Below, in pieces: positions 43,752 to 51,811 of a stretch of DNA of 64,000 bases. The notes under the pieces are model-generated. The model was not told the origin of the DNA, made no database searches, and saw only the letters and a list, made by a program, of their open reading frames with translations. This DNA is from an uncultured beta proteobacterium (GTDB lineage: Bacteria > Pseudomonadota > Gammaproteobacteria > Burkholderiales > Burkholderiaceae_C), in NCBI GenBank assembly GCA_903876735.1, contig CAIRAW010000045.1:84405-148404 (forward strand), written 5' to 3'. The translations under genes were made by a program, and so were the position numbers. Every line of letters starts with the position of its first letter. Within the stretch, counting starts at the first letter, position 1.

Positions 43752-44231
43752 ATGACCAAAATTTTCAAAATTCCGCAATCAGTTCTGGTGGTGATTTACA
43801 CCCCGGCGCTCGACGTCCTGCTCATCAAGAGAACCGACGCGGCAGATTTCTGGCAATCCGTGACCGGTGCCAAGGACTCGCTGGACGAGTCGTTTGGGCA
43901 AACTGCGGTGCGCGAGGTGCAGGAGGAGACCGGAATTGACTGTGGAACGGGCACACCGCTGGCCGCTGGTCTGCTGGACTGGCAACTGGAAAACATTTAC
44001 GAAATCTACCCTGGCTGGCGGCACCGCTATGCGCCAGATGTGAAACACAACACCGAACACCTGTTTGGCTTGCAGGTGCCGGTTCAGACGCCGGTGCGAC
44101 TGAGCCCGCGCGAGCACACGGATTACCAGTGGCTACCGTATCGGGAGGCGGCGCAGGCCTGTTACTCGCCCTCCAATGCCGAAGCCTGTCTGCTCTTGCC
44201 AAGAATGTGCGCTGCCCGGGGATTGCCGTGA
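43752..44231 (+). CDS. nudB: dihydroneopterin triphosphate diphosphatase (Nudix)
   Basis: 159 residues. NudB removes pyrophosphate from dihydroneopterin triphosphate in folate synthesis. KIPQSVLVVIYTPALDVLLIKR and FWQSVTGAKDSLDE are typical; the Nudix box runs 39-62 with REVQEETGI at 54-62 and one residue more than usual between Gly39 and Glu46. The position after aspS fits aspS-nudB in enterobacteria. The ATG directly follows a terminator, and no Shine-Dalgarno is visible outside its stem. The stop overlaps the next gene (GTGA). Confidence 0.92.
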   Translation: MTKIFKIPQSVLVVIYTPALDVLLIKRTDAADFWQSVTGAKDSLDESFGQTAVREVQEETGIDCGTGTPLAAGLLDWQLENIYEIYPGWRHRYAPDVKHNTEHLFGLQVPVQTPVRLSPREHTDYQWLPYREAAQACYSPSNAEACLLLPRMCAARGLP

Positions 44232-44986
44232 AGACTGTTCGCGTCGCCACCTACAACATTCACAAAGGCGTGCAAGGGGTAGGGCCGCGGCGCCGGCTCG
44301 AAATCCACAACCTGGGCCATGCGGTCGAGCAACTCGACGCTGACATTGTGTGCCTGCAGGAGGTGCGCAAGCTGCATCGCCGCGAGGAACGGCATTTCCC
44401 CCATTGGCCAGAACTGCCGCAGGCCGAGTTTCTTGCGCCCGAAGGCTACGAAGTTGTTTACCGCACCAATGCCGTCACCCGGCATGGTGAACACGGCAAC
44501 GCCCTGCTGTCGCGCTGGCCGGTGCTGTCACATCAGCATGAAGATATTTCCGACCATCGTTTTGAGCAACGCGGCCTGCTGCACGTGGAACTTCTGGTGC
44601 ACGATCGGGTGGTGCATGTGCTGGTGGTTCACCTGGGCCTGATTCGGGGCAGCCGCGCGCGCCAGGTGGCGCAGTTGCAGCGCTTTATCGAGCGCGAAGT
44701 GCCACCCGATGCGCCGCTGCTGATGGCGGGCGACTTCAATGACTGGGGTGCGCAAACCGAACGCGCCCTGGCTAACACGCATTTGAGGTCTTTCAAGGGC
44801 CCTCGACAAGCCACCTTCCCGGCCCGAATGCCGCTGGTGCAACTCGATTACGTTTTTGCCAGAGGTTTGGCACCCAAGTCGGTTCATGTGCCCCATGGGC
44901 GCATCTGGTGGCGCATGTCTGATCATTTGCCCATGATTGCAGAGTTCGAGATGCCGGCGGTGCCCGTCGCGCCGGATCCGGCATAG
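44228..44986 (+). CDS. ybhP: endonuclease/exonuclease/phosphatase-family protein (YbhP-like)
   Basis: 252 residues from GTG 44228, which overlaps the nudB TGA by three bases; the longer upstream frame overlaps nudB. EEP metal-dependent phosphodiesterase motifs: ATYNIHKG, IVCLQEVR, LLMAGDFNDWG, LDYVFARG and SDHLPMIAEFE. The next gene encodes ClsB, matching the E. coli ybhP-clsB pair, so a role in phospholipid metabolism is likely, though the substrate is unproven. Confidence 0.88.
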   Translation: MKTVRVATYNIHKGVQGVGPRRRLEIHNLGHAVEQLDADIVCLQEVRKLHRREERHFPHWPELPQAEFLAPEGYEVVYRTNAVTRHGEHGNALLSRWPVLSHQHEDISDHRFEQRGLLHVELLVHDRVVHVLVVHLGLIRGSRARQVAQLQRFIEREVPPDAPLLMAGDFNDWGAQTERALANTHLRSFKGPRQATFPARMPLVQLDYVFARGLAPKSVHVPHGRIWWRMSDHLPMIAEFEMPAVPVAPDPA

Positions 44987-45015
44987 CGTTGCATTGCAAG
45001 CCCCGGGACAACATT

Positions 45016-46248
45016 GTGAAAGCCATCCACACTTTGGTAAGCGGTCATCAGGTCCAGTTGTTGCAGGGTGGGCAGGCATTTTTCCCGGCGCTGATTGCGG
45101 CCATTGACAGCAGCACGCATGAAGTCCGGATGGAGACCTATATCTTCGATGTGGTGGCCGCGGGTGCCCAGGTCGCAGAGGCGCTGGAGCGGGCCGGCCA
45201 CCGCGGGGTTTTGGTTTATCTGGTGGTGGATGGTGTCGGCACGCCCGAGTTGCCACTGCAATGGGTCAAGCGTTTCAACCAGGCGGGTGTCGAGTGGCGA
45301 ATCTTTTTGCCATTGGGGCAACTTGGGGTATTGATTCCAAGTCGCTGGCGGCGCCTGCACCGCAAACTCTGTGTGGTGGACGGCAGGGTGGCGTTTTGCG
45401 GCGGACTCAATGTTCTCGATGACCTGTACGACCCCAATTATGGTGCGCTGGATGCGCCCCGTTTTGACTTCGCGGTGCGCGTGACCGGTCCCCTGGTGCA
45501 GGCCGTGCATGAAGCCACGGCACAGTTCTGGTGGCGTTTCCAGGCCGCCAGCACGGCGCGCCAGAGTGATTTTCTGGCCGCTTGGCGGGCCTTGCAGGAA
45601 GCCGTGACACTGGCATTGCAGGCCCGCTCCGATGTCGACACCCCGGCGCAGCCGGGTCATGGCGCGGATCGCAGCATGAAGGCGGCGCTGGTGCTGCGTG
45701 ACAATGTGCACAACCGATCGCGAATCGAGCGCAGCTATCGGCATGCGATCGGCGCGGCACGCGATGAAGTCATCATTGCCAACGCTTATTTCTTTCCAGG
45801 TCGCAAACTTCGCCAGGGGCTGATTCACGCGGCACAGCGTGGCGTACGTGTGCGTTTGCTGCTGCAGGGGCGGTATGAATACTTTCTGCAGTACCACGCA
45901 ACGCGTCCGGTTTACGGCGCATTGCTGGCGGCGGGAGTCGAGATTTATGAATACACCCGGAGCTTTCACCATGCCAAGGTGGCGGTGATTGACGGACACT
46001 GGGCCACGGTCGGCTCGTCCAATCTCGATCCCTTGAGCTTATTGCTGGCGCGGGAGGCCAACGTGGTGGTCGAAGATATTGGCTTTGCCCGTGACCTGCG
46101 GGCGCGCCTGGAGCACGCCATGAACCAGGACAGTGTCCGGGTCGATCCGGCTACTTATGCGAACCGGCCCTGGCGCCAGCGTTTTCTCGATCGTGTCGCC
46201 CTGGGATTGACGCGGATCCTGCTCTTCCTGAATGGATCGCGCTACTGA
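45016..46248 (+). CDS. clsB: cardiolipin synthase B (phospholipase D family)
   Basis: 410 residues from GTG 45016, which has GGGA upstream; a TTG at 44989 is possible. Two HKD motifs are complete: HRKLCVVDG (His115, Lys117, Asp122) and HAKVAVIDG (His319, Lys321, Asp326), the latter followed by TVGSSNLDPLSL. No N-terminal membrane helices, as for ClsB rather than ClsA. A C-terminal hydrophobic segment (about 390-408) may anchor it. Neighbour of the YbhP-like gene. Confidence 0.92.
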   Translation: MKAIHTLVSGHQVQLLQGGQAFFPALIAAIDSSTHEVRMETYIFDVVAAGAQVAEALERAGHRGVLVYLVVDGVGTPELPLQWVKRFNQAGVEWRIFLPLGQLGVLIPSRWRRLHRKLCVVDGRVAFCGGLNVLDDLYDPNYGALDAPRFDFAVRVTGPLVQAVHEATAQFWWRFQAASTARQSDFLAAWRALQEAVTLALQARSDVDTPAQPGHGADRSMKAALVLRDNVHNRSRIERSYRHAIGAARDEVIIANAYFFPGRKLRQGLIHAAQRGVRVRLLLQGRYEYFLQYHATRPVYGALLAAGVEIYEYTRSFHHAKVAVIDGHWATVGSSNLDPLSLLLAREANVVVEDIGFARDLRARLEHAMNQDSVRVDPATYANRPWRQRFLDRVALGLTRILLFLNGSRY

Positions 46249-46253
46249 TTTTG

Positions 46254-46314
46254 TAGCTAAAAACCTTGTTTTTGCGATATAGGCGCCAGAAACCCTACAG
46301 CAAAAACGCTGCTA
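46254..46314. repeat. REP-like imperfect palindrome between clsB and folE
   Basis: TAGC (46254-46257) pairs with GCTA (46311-46314), and inside them GTTTTTGC (46268-46275) with GCAAAAAC (46300-46307). The centre carries GATATAGGCGCCAGAAAC. It resembles the short palindromic intergenic repeats frequent in Comamonadaceae. It could also act as terminator of clsB or leader structure of folE. Confidence 0.45.
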
Positions 46315-46324
46315 ACATTGTTCC

Positions 46325-47050
46325 ATGTTAATGAAAAGTCAAAGCACCATGAATCCAGTCGATGCCGATGAGGGTACGCCCGTGTCCGTCAAGATACGGG
46401 AACGCCTGCTGGCAGCGCGCAAGCGATTCAATGCCAATGACAATATCGCCGACTTCGTCGAACCGGGTGAACTTGAGCGTCTGCTTGACGAAGTGGAGCA
46501 GAAAATGCAGGGTGTCTTGAACAGCCTGGTGATTGATACCGAGAACGATCACAACTCCGACAAGACCGCCCGCCGGGTTGCCAAGATGTACCTCAACGAG
46601 GTGTTCAAGGGCCGCTACGTCCAGGCCCCCACGATTACCGAGTTCCCCAATGCGGAACACCTCAATGAGTTGATGATTGTTGGCCCCATCACTGTGCGCA
46701 GCGCCTGTAGTCATCATTTGTGCCCGGTGATCGGCCAGGTCTGGATTGGCGTATTGCCCAACGAACACACGAACGTGATTGGCTTGTCCAAATACGCGCG
46801 CCTGGCCGAGTGGGTCATGGGGCGTCCGCAGATCCAGGAGGAAGCGGTTGTTCAACTGGCAGATTTGATTCAGCAGAAAACCCAGCCCGATGGTCTGGCC
46901 ATCGTGATGGAGGCGACCCATTTCTGCATGGGCTGGCGCGGCGTCAAGGACATGGACAGCAAAATGATCAATTCGGTGATGCGCGGCAGCTTCCTCAAGG
47001 ATCCCAACTTGCGGCGTGAGTTTCTGTCCCTGATTCCCAAGAGAGGCTGA
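46325..47050 (+). CDS. folE: GTP cyclohydrolase I (divergent subfamily)
   Basis: 241 residues from ATG 46325; ATG 46331 and 46349 are alternatives and none has a clear Shine-Dalgarno. FolE converts GTP to dihydroneopterin triphosphate, the first step to folate and pterins. The C-terminal half is family-typical (NVIGLSKYARLAEWVMGRPQIQEEA), with the zinc site in SACSHHLCPV and HFCMGWRGV. These differ from the canonical STCEHH and HYCVKARG: Ser replaces the Glu beside the zinc Cys and Trp the Ala before RG. The gene lies near nudB, the next enzyme of the pathway, and is coupled to a BLUF gene (two-base gap). Confidence 0.9.
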   Translation: MLMKSQSTMNPVDADEGTPVSVKIRERLLAARKRFNANDNIADFVEPGELERLLDEVEQKMQGVLNSLVIDTENDHNSDKTARRVAKMYLNEVFKGRYVQAPTITEFPNAEHLNELMIVGPITVRSACSHHLCPVIGQVWIGVLPNEHTNVIGLSKYARLAEWVMGRPQIQEEAVVQLADLIQQKTQPDGLAIVMEATHFCMGWRGVKDMDSKMINSVMRGSFLKDPNLRREFLSLIPKRG

Positions 47051-47052
47051 TC

Positions 47053-47475
47053 ATGCTGGTACGTCTTCTTTACGCCAGTCGCGCGACGGACACCAGCAGC
47101 GACGCCATCGAGGCGATTCTGACCCAGTCACGCCGGCACAACCCGGAGTGCGGCGTCACCGGCATACTCTGCTACGGTGGTGGTATTTTCCTGCAGGCGA
47201 TCGAAGGCGGGCGCATGGCGGTGAGCGAACTGTTTGGCCACATTCAGCGCGACCCGCGGCACAAGGATCTGGTGCTGCTGCACTATGAGGAAATATCGGA
47301 GCGTCGGTTCGGCGGTTGGACCATGGGTCAGGTCAACATGTCCAAGATCAACGCATCGATCCTGCTGAAATACGCGGAAAAGCCCGAACTTGATCCGTAC
47401 TCGGTGTCCGGTCGCGTGTCGCTGGCGCTGCTCGAAGAGTTGATGGCAACCGCCTGCATCATGGGCCGCGCTTGA
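47053..47475 (+). CDS. BLUF-domain blue-light sensor
   Basis: 140 residues. A stand-alone BLUF protein binding FAD. Key residues align with cyanobacterial Slr1694: Tyr7 and Gln48 of the hydrogen-bond switch, Asn30 as flavin ligand, and Trp89 and Met91 in GGWTMGQ. GVTGILCYGGGIFLQAIEG is the core signature. About 45 residues after the BLUF fold form a short helical tail without an enzyme domain, so output must be by protein contact. It begins two bases after folE, implying translational coupling, and is followed by a terminator. Confidence 0.92.
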   Translation: MLVRLLYASRATDTSSDAIEAILTQSRRHNPECGVTGILCYGGGIFLQAIEGGRMAVSELFGHIQRDPRHKDLVLLHYEEISERRFGGWTMGQVNMSKINASILLKYAEKPELDPYSVSGRVSLALLEELMATACIMGRA

Positions 47476-47488
47476 ATTGAACCTGACA

Positions 47489-47511
47489 GAAGCCGCGCAG
47501 CGGCTTCTTTT
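47489..47511 (+). terminator. intrinsic terminator after the folE-BLUF pair
   Basis: GAAGCCGC (47489-47496), loop GCA, GCGGCTTC (47500-47507) and TTTT. It sits between the convergent BLUF and comEA-like genes; the T-run is short, so efficiency is moderate. Confidence 0.8.
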
Positions 47512-47523
47512 GCCAATGAGGGC

Positions 47524-47871
47524 TTATTTTTTGGCCGCGCTGGCAATCGGTTTGGCGGCTTCAGCCTTGGCGTCTTTCTTGCTGGTTGCCGGTGCAGCGG
47601 AAGCAGTCGGATAGCTGACGTCGCCAACGGTCAGTCCCTGGGCCGAAAACTTTGCTGCATTGCCTTGACCGACACCCTTGACGCGCCCGATCAAGTCGTT
47701 CCAGTCCTTGAAGTTGCCTTTCTTGCGCTCATCCAGAATCTTGCCCGACATCGCGGGGCCGATGCCTTTGATACTGTCCAGTTCGGCCGCGTTGGCCTTG
47801 TTCACATCGACTGCGGCAAAGCAGGCTGCGGCATACAACAGGGCGAGCAGCGCCAGAATTTTTTTCAGCAT
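47524..47871 (-). CDS. comEA: ComEA-like exported helix-hairpin-helix DNA-binding protein
   Basis: 115 residues from ATG 47871. A signal peptide (MLKKILALLALLYAAACFA|AVD) is followed by a ComEA-type (HhH)2 domain: VDVNKANAAELDSIKGIGPAMSGKILDERKKG and VKGVGQGNAAKF. The C-terminus is Ala/Lys-rich. Proteins of this type bind incoming DNA in the periplasm during natural transformation, though short betaproteobacterial forms may serve other roles. It is the last minus-strand gene of the hldA-hldD cluster, 141 bases after hldD. Confidence 0.88.
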   Translation of the reverse strand: MLKKILALLALLYAAACFAAVDVNKANAAELDSIKGIGPAMSGKILDERKKGNFKDWNDLIGRVKGVGQGNAAKFSAQGLTVGDVSYPTASAAPATSKKDAKAEAAKPIASAAKK

Positions 47872-48012
47872 GAATCGACTCCTTGGTGTTGGAAATGGAA
47901 ACAGGAAAAGATAGGAAGCGGACATCTTTCAGGATGCCGCATTACAACGGGCCCGGTGTGCCCGGGGTTGACCTGCCGCAGGCCGGGGATACCCTGATGC
48001 GCGTGGCCCTGA

Positions 48013-49032
48013 TCAGGCCTGGCTGGCCAGCCATTGCACGTAGCGTGCTACACCGGTTTGCACATTGCTGAAGACGTGCTCGCAGCCAGCCGCGCGCAAG
48101 GCGCTCAGGTCCGCTTGCGTATAGCACTGGTACTTGCCGCGCAGGGCGTCCGGGAACGGTATGTACTCGATCAGTCCCGATGTCACCATCGCTTCAAGCG
48201 ACAGGGCTGCTTCGCTGCGCTGGCTGCGCATCGCGTTGACCAGTGAACTGGCGACGTCGTTGAAGGGCTGTGCATGGCCGCTGCCAAGGTTGAAGATGCC
48301 CGAGACTTCGGGGTGATCCAGAAACCACAGGTTGACGGCCACCACGTCGTCAATGAAAACGAAATCGCGCATTTGCGCACCCGGCGCATATGAACCGTAG
48401 TCGCCGAACAGTTTGACCTTGCCATCCGCAGTGAACTGGTTGAATTGGTGAAAGGCAACGCTGGCCATGCGACCCTTGTGCTGTTCGCGCGGCCCGTACA
48501 CATTGAAGTAGCGAAAACCCACGACCTGACCGGCTTTGCCCGGCAGCACACGCCCAAAATCGACGCCGCATTCACGCCGCATGCGCTGGTCAAACAGCAG
48601 CTTGGAATAGCCGTAAACATTGAGCGGGCGCTCGAAGGCGGGCTCTTCGCGGAAGGTGTCGGAACCGCCATAGGTTGCGGCGCTGGAGGCGTACAACAGG
48701 CGCGTGCCATGCTGCCGGCAGGCCTGAAACAAGCTCACCGACGTGCTGTAGTTGTTCTCCATCATGTATTTGCCGTCGCTTTCCATGGTGTCGCTGCAGG
48801 CGCCTTCATGAAACACGGCTTCGACCCGGCCAAAGGCGCCCTGCGCAAACAGATCATAGAAAACGCTGGCATCGAGGTAGTCCGCGATCCGGAGGTCTGC
48901 CAGATTACGGAACTTGTCGCCCTGCGTCAGATCGTCGACAGCAATAATGTCATCGATGCCGCGCGCATTGAGTCCTTTGATGAGGTTGCTGCCGATGAAG
49001 CCGGCGGCGCCGGTGACAACGATGCGGGTCAT
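48013..49032 (-). CDS. hldD: ADP-L-glycero-D-manno-heptose 6-epimerase
   Basis: 339 residues. HldD makes ADP-L-glycero-D-manno-heptose for the lipopolysaccharide inner core. The Rossmann motif GAAGFIGSN is at 8-16 and the SDR catalytic YxxxK is Tyr140-Lys144. [22 protein letters not shown] is characteristic of HldD. The start overlaps the hldA stop by four bases (ATGA). Confidence 0.96.
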   Translation of the reverse strand: MTRIVVTGAAGFIGSNLIKGLNARGIDDIIAVDDLTQGDKFRNLADLRIADYLDASVFYDLFAQGAFGRVEAVFHEGACSDTMESDGKYMMENNYSTSVSLFQACRQHGTRLLYASSAATYGGSDTFREEPAFERPLNVYGYSKLLFDQRMRRECGVDFGRVLPGKAGQVVGFRYFNVYGPREQHKGRMASVAFHQFNQFTADGKVKLFGDYGSYAPGAQMRDFVFIDDVVAVNLWFLDHPEVSGIFNLGSGHAQPFNDVASSLVNAMRSQRSEAALSLEAMVTSGLIEYIPFPDALRGKYQCYTQADLSALRAAGCEHVFSNVQTGVARYVQWLASQA

Positions 49033-49979
49033 GCGAACAACTCCTCATAGGAAACGGTGGCCGTGCCAAATTTGCCGACCACCAGGCCGCCGGCCCGGTT
49101 CGCCAGCGGTAGCGCTTGGCGCAGACCCATGCCGGCTGCCACCAGGGTCGCCATGGTGGCGATGACGGTATCGCCGGCGCCGGTAACGTCGAACACTTCC
49201 CGCGCCTGGGCGCTGACGTGCAGTTGCCCCTGCTCGTCAAACAGTGTCATGCCTTCCTCGCTGCGGGTCAGCAGAACGGCGTCGAGTCCCAGTTGCTGGC
49301 GCAGGTTCTGGCACCTGGTCTGCAGATCGGGCTCGTCCGCCCAGGCTCCGATGACCTGCTGCAGCTCGGTCCGGTTCGGTGTGATCACCGTGGCGTTGCG
49401 ATAGCGCGAGTAGTCCGACCCCTTGGGATCGATCAGAATCGGCTTGCCGGCACTGCGGGCGCGCGCGATCATGTCGCTGACATGGGCCAGACCGCCCTTG
49501 CCATAGTCGGAAAACAGAACCGAATCGTGCTGCGGCAGCAATTCAGCGAAGGCAGCGCTTTGCGACGCCAGTATTTCAGTCTTGGGCGTGTTCTCGAAAT
49601 CAAGCCGCAGCAACTGTTGCTGGCGTCCGATCACCCGCAGTTTAACGGTGGTCTTCAGATCTGGGTCGCGGCCAAAGTGCGCGCGGATGCCGGTGCCCTG
49701 CAGCAGAGCTTCGAGTTTGTGGCTGGCCTCATCCTGTCCCACGACGGTCAGCAGCGAGGATTGGGCGCCCAGAGTGACCACGTTGTAGGCCACGTTGGCG
49801 GCGCCCCCATTGCGCTCTTCTTCGCGCGTGATGCGCACGATGGGCACCGGCGCTTCGGGCGAGATGCGATCGACCGATCCATACCAGTAGCGGTCCAGCA
49901 TGACGTCGCCGACGACGAGGACGCGGGCCTCGGATAATTTTTCTTTGGTGATGGTCATGGCATTGCTTTGATTGATCAC
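49029..49979 (-). CDS. hldA: D-glycero-beta-D-manno-heptose-7-phosphate kinase
   Basis: 316 residues from GTG 49979, which overlaps the lapB TGA; ATG 49958 ([12 protein letters not shown]) is a good alternative. PfkB-type sugar kinase: [25 protein letters not shown], and the anion-hole/catalytic DVTGAGDTV near the C-terminus. Only the kinase domain is present; the adenylyltransferase half found in E. coli HldE is absent, so a separate hldC must lie elsewhere. Located between lapB and hldD. Confidence 0.92.
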   Translation of the reverse strand: MINQSNAMTITKEKLSEARVLVVGDVMLDRYWYGSVDRISPEAPVPIVRITREEERNGGAANVAYNVVTLGAQSSLLTVVGQDEASHKLEALLQGTGIRAHFGRDPDLKTTVKLRVIGRQQQLLRLDFENTPKTEILASQSAAFAELLPQHDSVLFSDYGKGGLAHVSDMIARARSAGKPILIDPKGSDYSRYRNATVITPNRTELQQVIGAWADEPDLQTRCQNLRQQLGLDAVLLTRSEEGMTLFDEQGQLHVSAQAREVFDVTGAGDTVIATMATLVAAGMGLRQALPLANRAGGLVVGKFGTATVSYEELFA

Positions 49980-51133
49980 AATTCTTCAACCCGTCGTGTC
50001 GGGTAGCTGTCCCAGGCCTGGCAACCGGGGCACTGCCAGAAATGCTGTTTGGCCTCGAATCCGCAAGCGGCACAGCGGTAGCGCAGCAAGGGCTTGACCG
50101 CGTGGTCCAGCGCCCGCTGTACCTGCGGGTGAAACTGTTCGTGTTCGAGCTTTTCGCCGGCGATCCATTTGGCGGCTGCCACCAGCGAGGGCTCATGCTC
50201 CAGATGGTGTACGTACCAGTCGCGTGCTGTCGGCGCGGGTCCCGCCAGCGTGGCTTCGAGCAGCACGATGGCATCAAGCACATCGAGCGAGGGTGATTCC
50301 TGGTAGTGGCGCTTGAGCAGTTCCAAGGCCGCTGTCGTATGGCCGCTGGCACGTGCATACTCGGCCAGCAGGCCAGCAACCAGCGGTGTGGCCAGCGGCG
50401 AGACCTGCAGCACTTGCTCGATCGCTGCATAGGCGTCGCCAAACTTCCCCTGGGTCGCCCACAGCCGGGCCAGGTCTATGCGGGGTCGCGCGGCTGCCGG
50501 TGCGGTTGCCAAGGCCTCCTGCAGCAGGGATTGCGCTTGTTCCTGCTGCTGACTGGCCACGCAGGCAGCCGCCTGTTCGCACAGGTAGTGCGCCAACCGG
50601 CCATGAAAGTCACCCTGACCGGCGTCGGTCAGTTTGTGCGCGATCTGCGCGGCTTGCGGCCAGTCACGGCTGCGTTCGTAGTTGGCCAGCAGTGCCAGAC
50701 GGGCTTGTGCTTCAAATGGTGTTGCTTCCAGTTTCAGCAGTGCCGCTTCGGATCGGTCAATCAGCCCGGCTTTGAGATAGTCCAGCGCCAGCGCATGCTG
50801 GGCACGCTGACGGTCGGCCAGGTTGAGGTCGCCGCGCGACAGCAAATGCTCGTGCACGCGCACGGCGCGCTCATACTCGCCACGGCGGCGAAACAGGTTG
50901 CCCAGCGCAAAGTGCAACTCCGAAGTGTCCGGATCGTTCTGCACCGCTTCGATGAAAGAGTCGATGGCCTGATCCTGCTGTTCGTTGAGCAGGAAATTGA
51001 GGCCTTTGAAATACGCTTTCGGGGCCTGGTGATTTTCGATCCGCAACTGGCGCAGATCGAGACGCGAGGCCAGCCAGCCCAGCACAAAGGCCAAGGGCAG
51101 ACCCAGCAGGATCCAGCTCAGATCAAAGTTCAT
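49976..51133 (-). CDS. lapB: lipopolysaccharide assembly protein LapB
   Basis: 385 residues from ATG 51133 (MNFDLSWILLGLPLAF). An N-terminal membrane helix precedes TPR repeats through most of the chain, and a rubredoxin-like zinc module ends the protein (CAACGFEAKQHFWQCPGCQAWDSYP). LapB links FtsH to LpxC turnover and tunes lipopolysaccharide synthesis. Its start lies 11 bases inside lapA, and its stop overlaps hldA, giving a tightly coupled lapA-lapB-hldA-hldD unit. Confidence 0.93.
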   Translation of the reverse strand: MNFDLSWILLGLPLAFVLGWLASRLDLRQLRIENHQAPKAYFKGLNFLLNEQQDQAIDSFIEAVQNDPDTSELHFALGNLFRRRGEYERAVRVHEHLLSRGDLNLADRQRAQHALALDYLKAGLIDRSEAALLKLEATPFEAQARLALLANYERSRDWPQAAQIAHKLTDAGQGDFHGRLAHYLCEQAAACVASQQQEQAQSLLQEALATAPAAARPRIDLARLWATQGKFGDAYAAIEQVLQVSPLATPLVAGLLAEYARASGHTTAALELLKRHYQESPSLDVLDAIVLLEATLAGPAPTARDWYVHHLEHEPSLVAAAKWIAGEKLEHEQFHPQVQRALDHAVKPLLRYRCAACGFEAKQHFWQCPGCQAWDSYPTRRVEEL

Positions 51134-51401
51134 GCGGAACCGCCGGCGGCGCGCTTGGCGCTGGCTGCTTGTCTGCAGCAGCGCGGCGCTGTTTCCACCA
51201 GCGCGGCACCATTCCGAGCACACCGACGGCAACACCAGCGGTGAAGGTGCTCAGCACGATGAGGACCTGCGGCGCACGCCACTGGGTGCCAAAGAAGAAG
51301 TGCACCGTGGTGTCCTGCTGGTTGTTCAGTGCGAAGGCAAACAGGGTAAAAAATATGGCTGCTTTCAGTCCCCACTTCAGCAGCCACAGGAGGTTTTTCA
51401 T
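51123..51401 (-). CDS. lapA: lipopolysaccharide assembly protein LapA (DUF1049)
   Basis: 92 residues. Two membrane helices (about 10-27 and 44-66) with the conserved NNQQDTTVHFFFGTQWRAPQVL between them; the tail is charged, then Pro/Ala-rich. LapA partners with LapB at the inner membrane. It lies 45 bases after ihfB on the same strand and overlaps lapB by 11 bases. Confidence 0.9.
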   Translation of the reverse strand: MKNLLWLLKWGLKAAIFFTLFAFALNNQQDTTVHFFFGTQWRAPQVLIVLSTFTAGVAVGVLGMVPRWWKQRRAAADKQPAPSAPPAVPHEL

Positions 51402-51446
51402 TGATCTTCCCAGTGACGGGTCGATTCTAACGGTCAGAGGCTGGCT

Positions 51447-51740
51447 CTAGAGTTCAGCGGTGCGCTGATCGACGGCTTCACGCAGGGCTTTGCCCGGCTT
51501 GAAGTGCGGAACACGCTTCTCGGGAACGGCAACACTGGCGCCGCTGCGGGGGTTGCGTCCAATGCGGGGGGGGCGGTGATTGATGGAGAAACTGCCGAAG
51601 CCGCGAATCTCGATGCGGTGCCCGCGTACCATGGCGTCATTCATCGCGTCAAGAATGGCCTTGACGGCAAATTCAGCATCGCGGTGCGTGAGCTGGCCAA
51701 AGCGGGCAGCCAGTTCTTCGACCAAGTCAGAGCGCGTCAT
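51447..51740 (-). CDS. ihfB: integration host factor subunit beta
   Basis: 97 residues. A DNA-bending HU/IHF-family protein. [48 protein letters not shown] and [11 protein letters not shown] are the family signatures, with the intercalating Pro in the RxGRNPRSG arm region. It follows rpsA by 71 bases, the conserved rpsA-ihfB pairing of proteobacteria. Confidence 0.95.
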   Translation of the reverse strand: MTRSDLVEELAARFGQLTHRDAEFAVKAILDAMNDAMVRGHRIEIRGFGSFSINHRPPRIGRNPRSGASVAVPEKRVPHFKPGKALREAVDQRTAEL

Positions 51741-51811
51741 TTTGACTAATCAGTTGGAGACAGAACAGGCGAGCGGCCTTGCCGCGTCGCATGGCCTGTC
51801 CCACAAGTCGA

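Noticed and set aside
47945..47970. GC-rich hairpin between hldD and comEA as terminator
   Set aside because: Stem has mismatches and no T-run follows on the minus strand.
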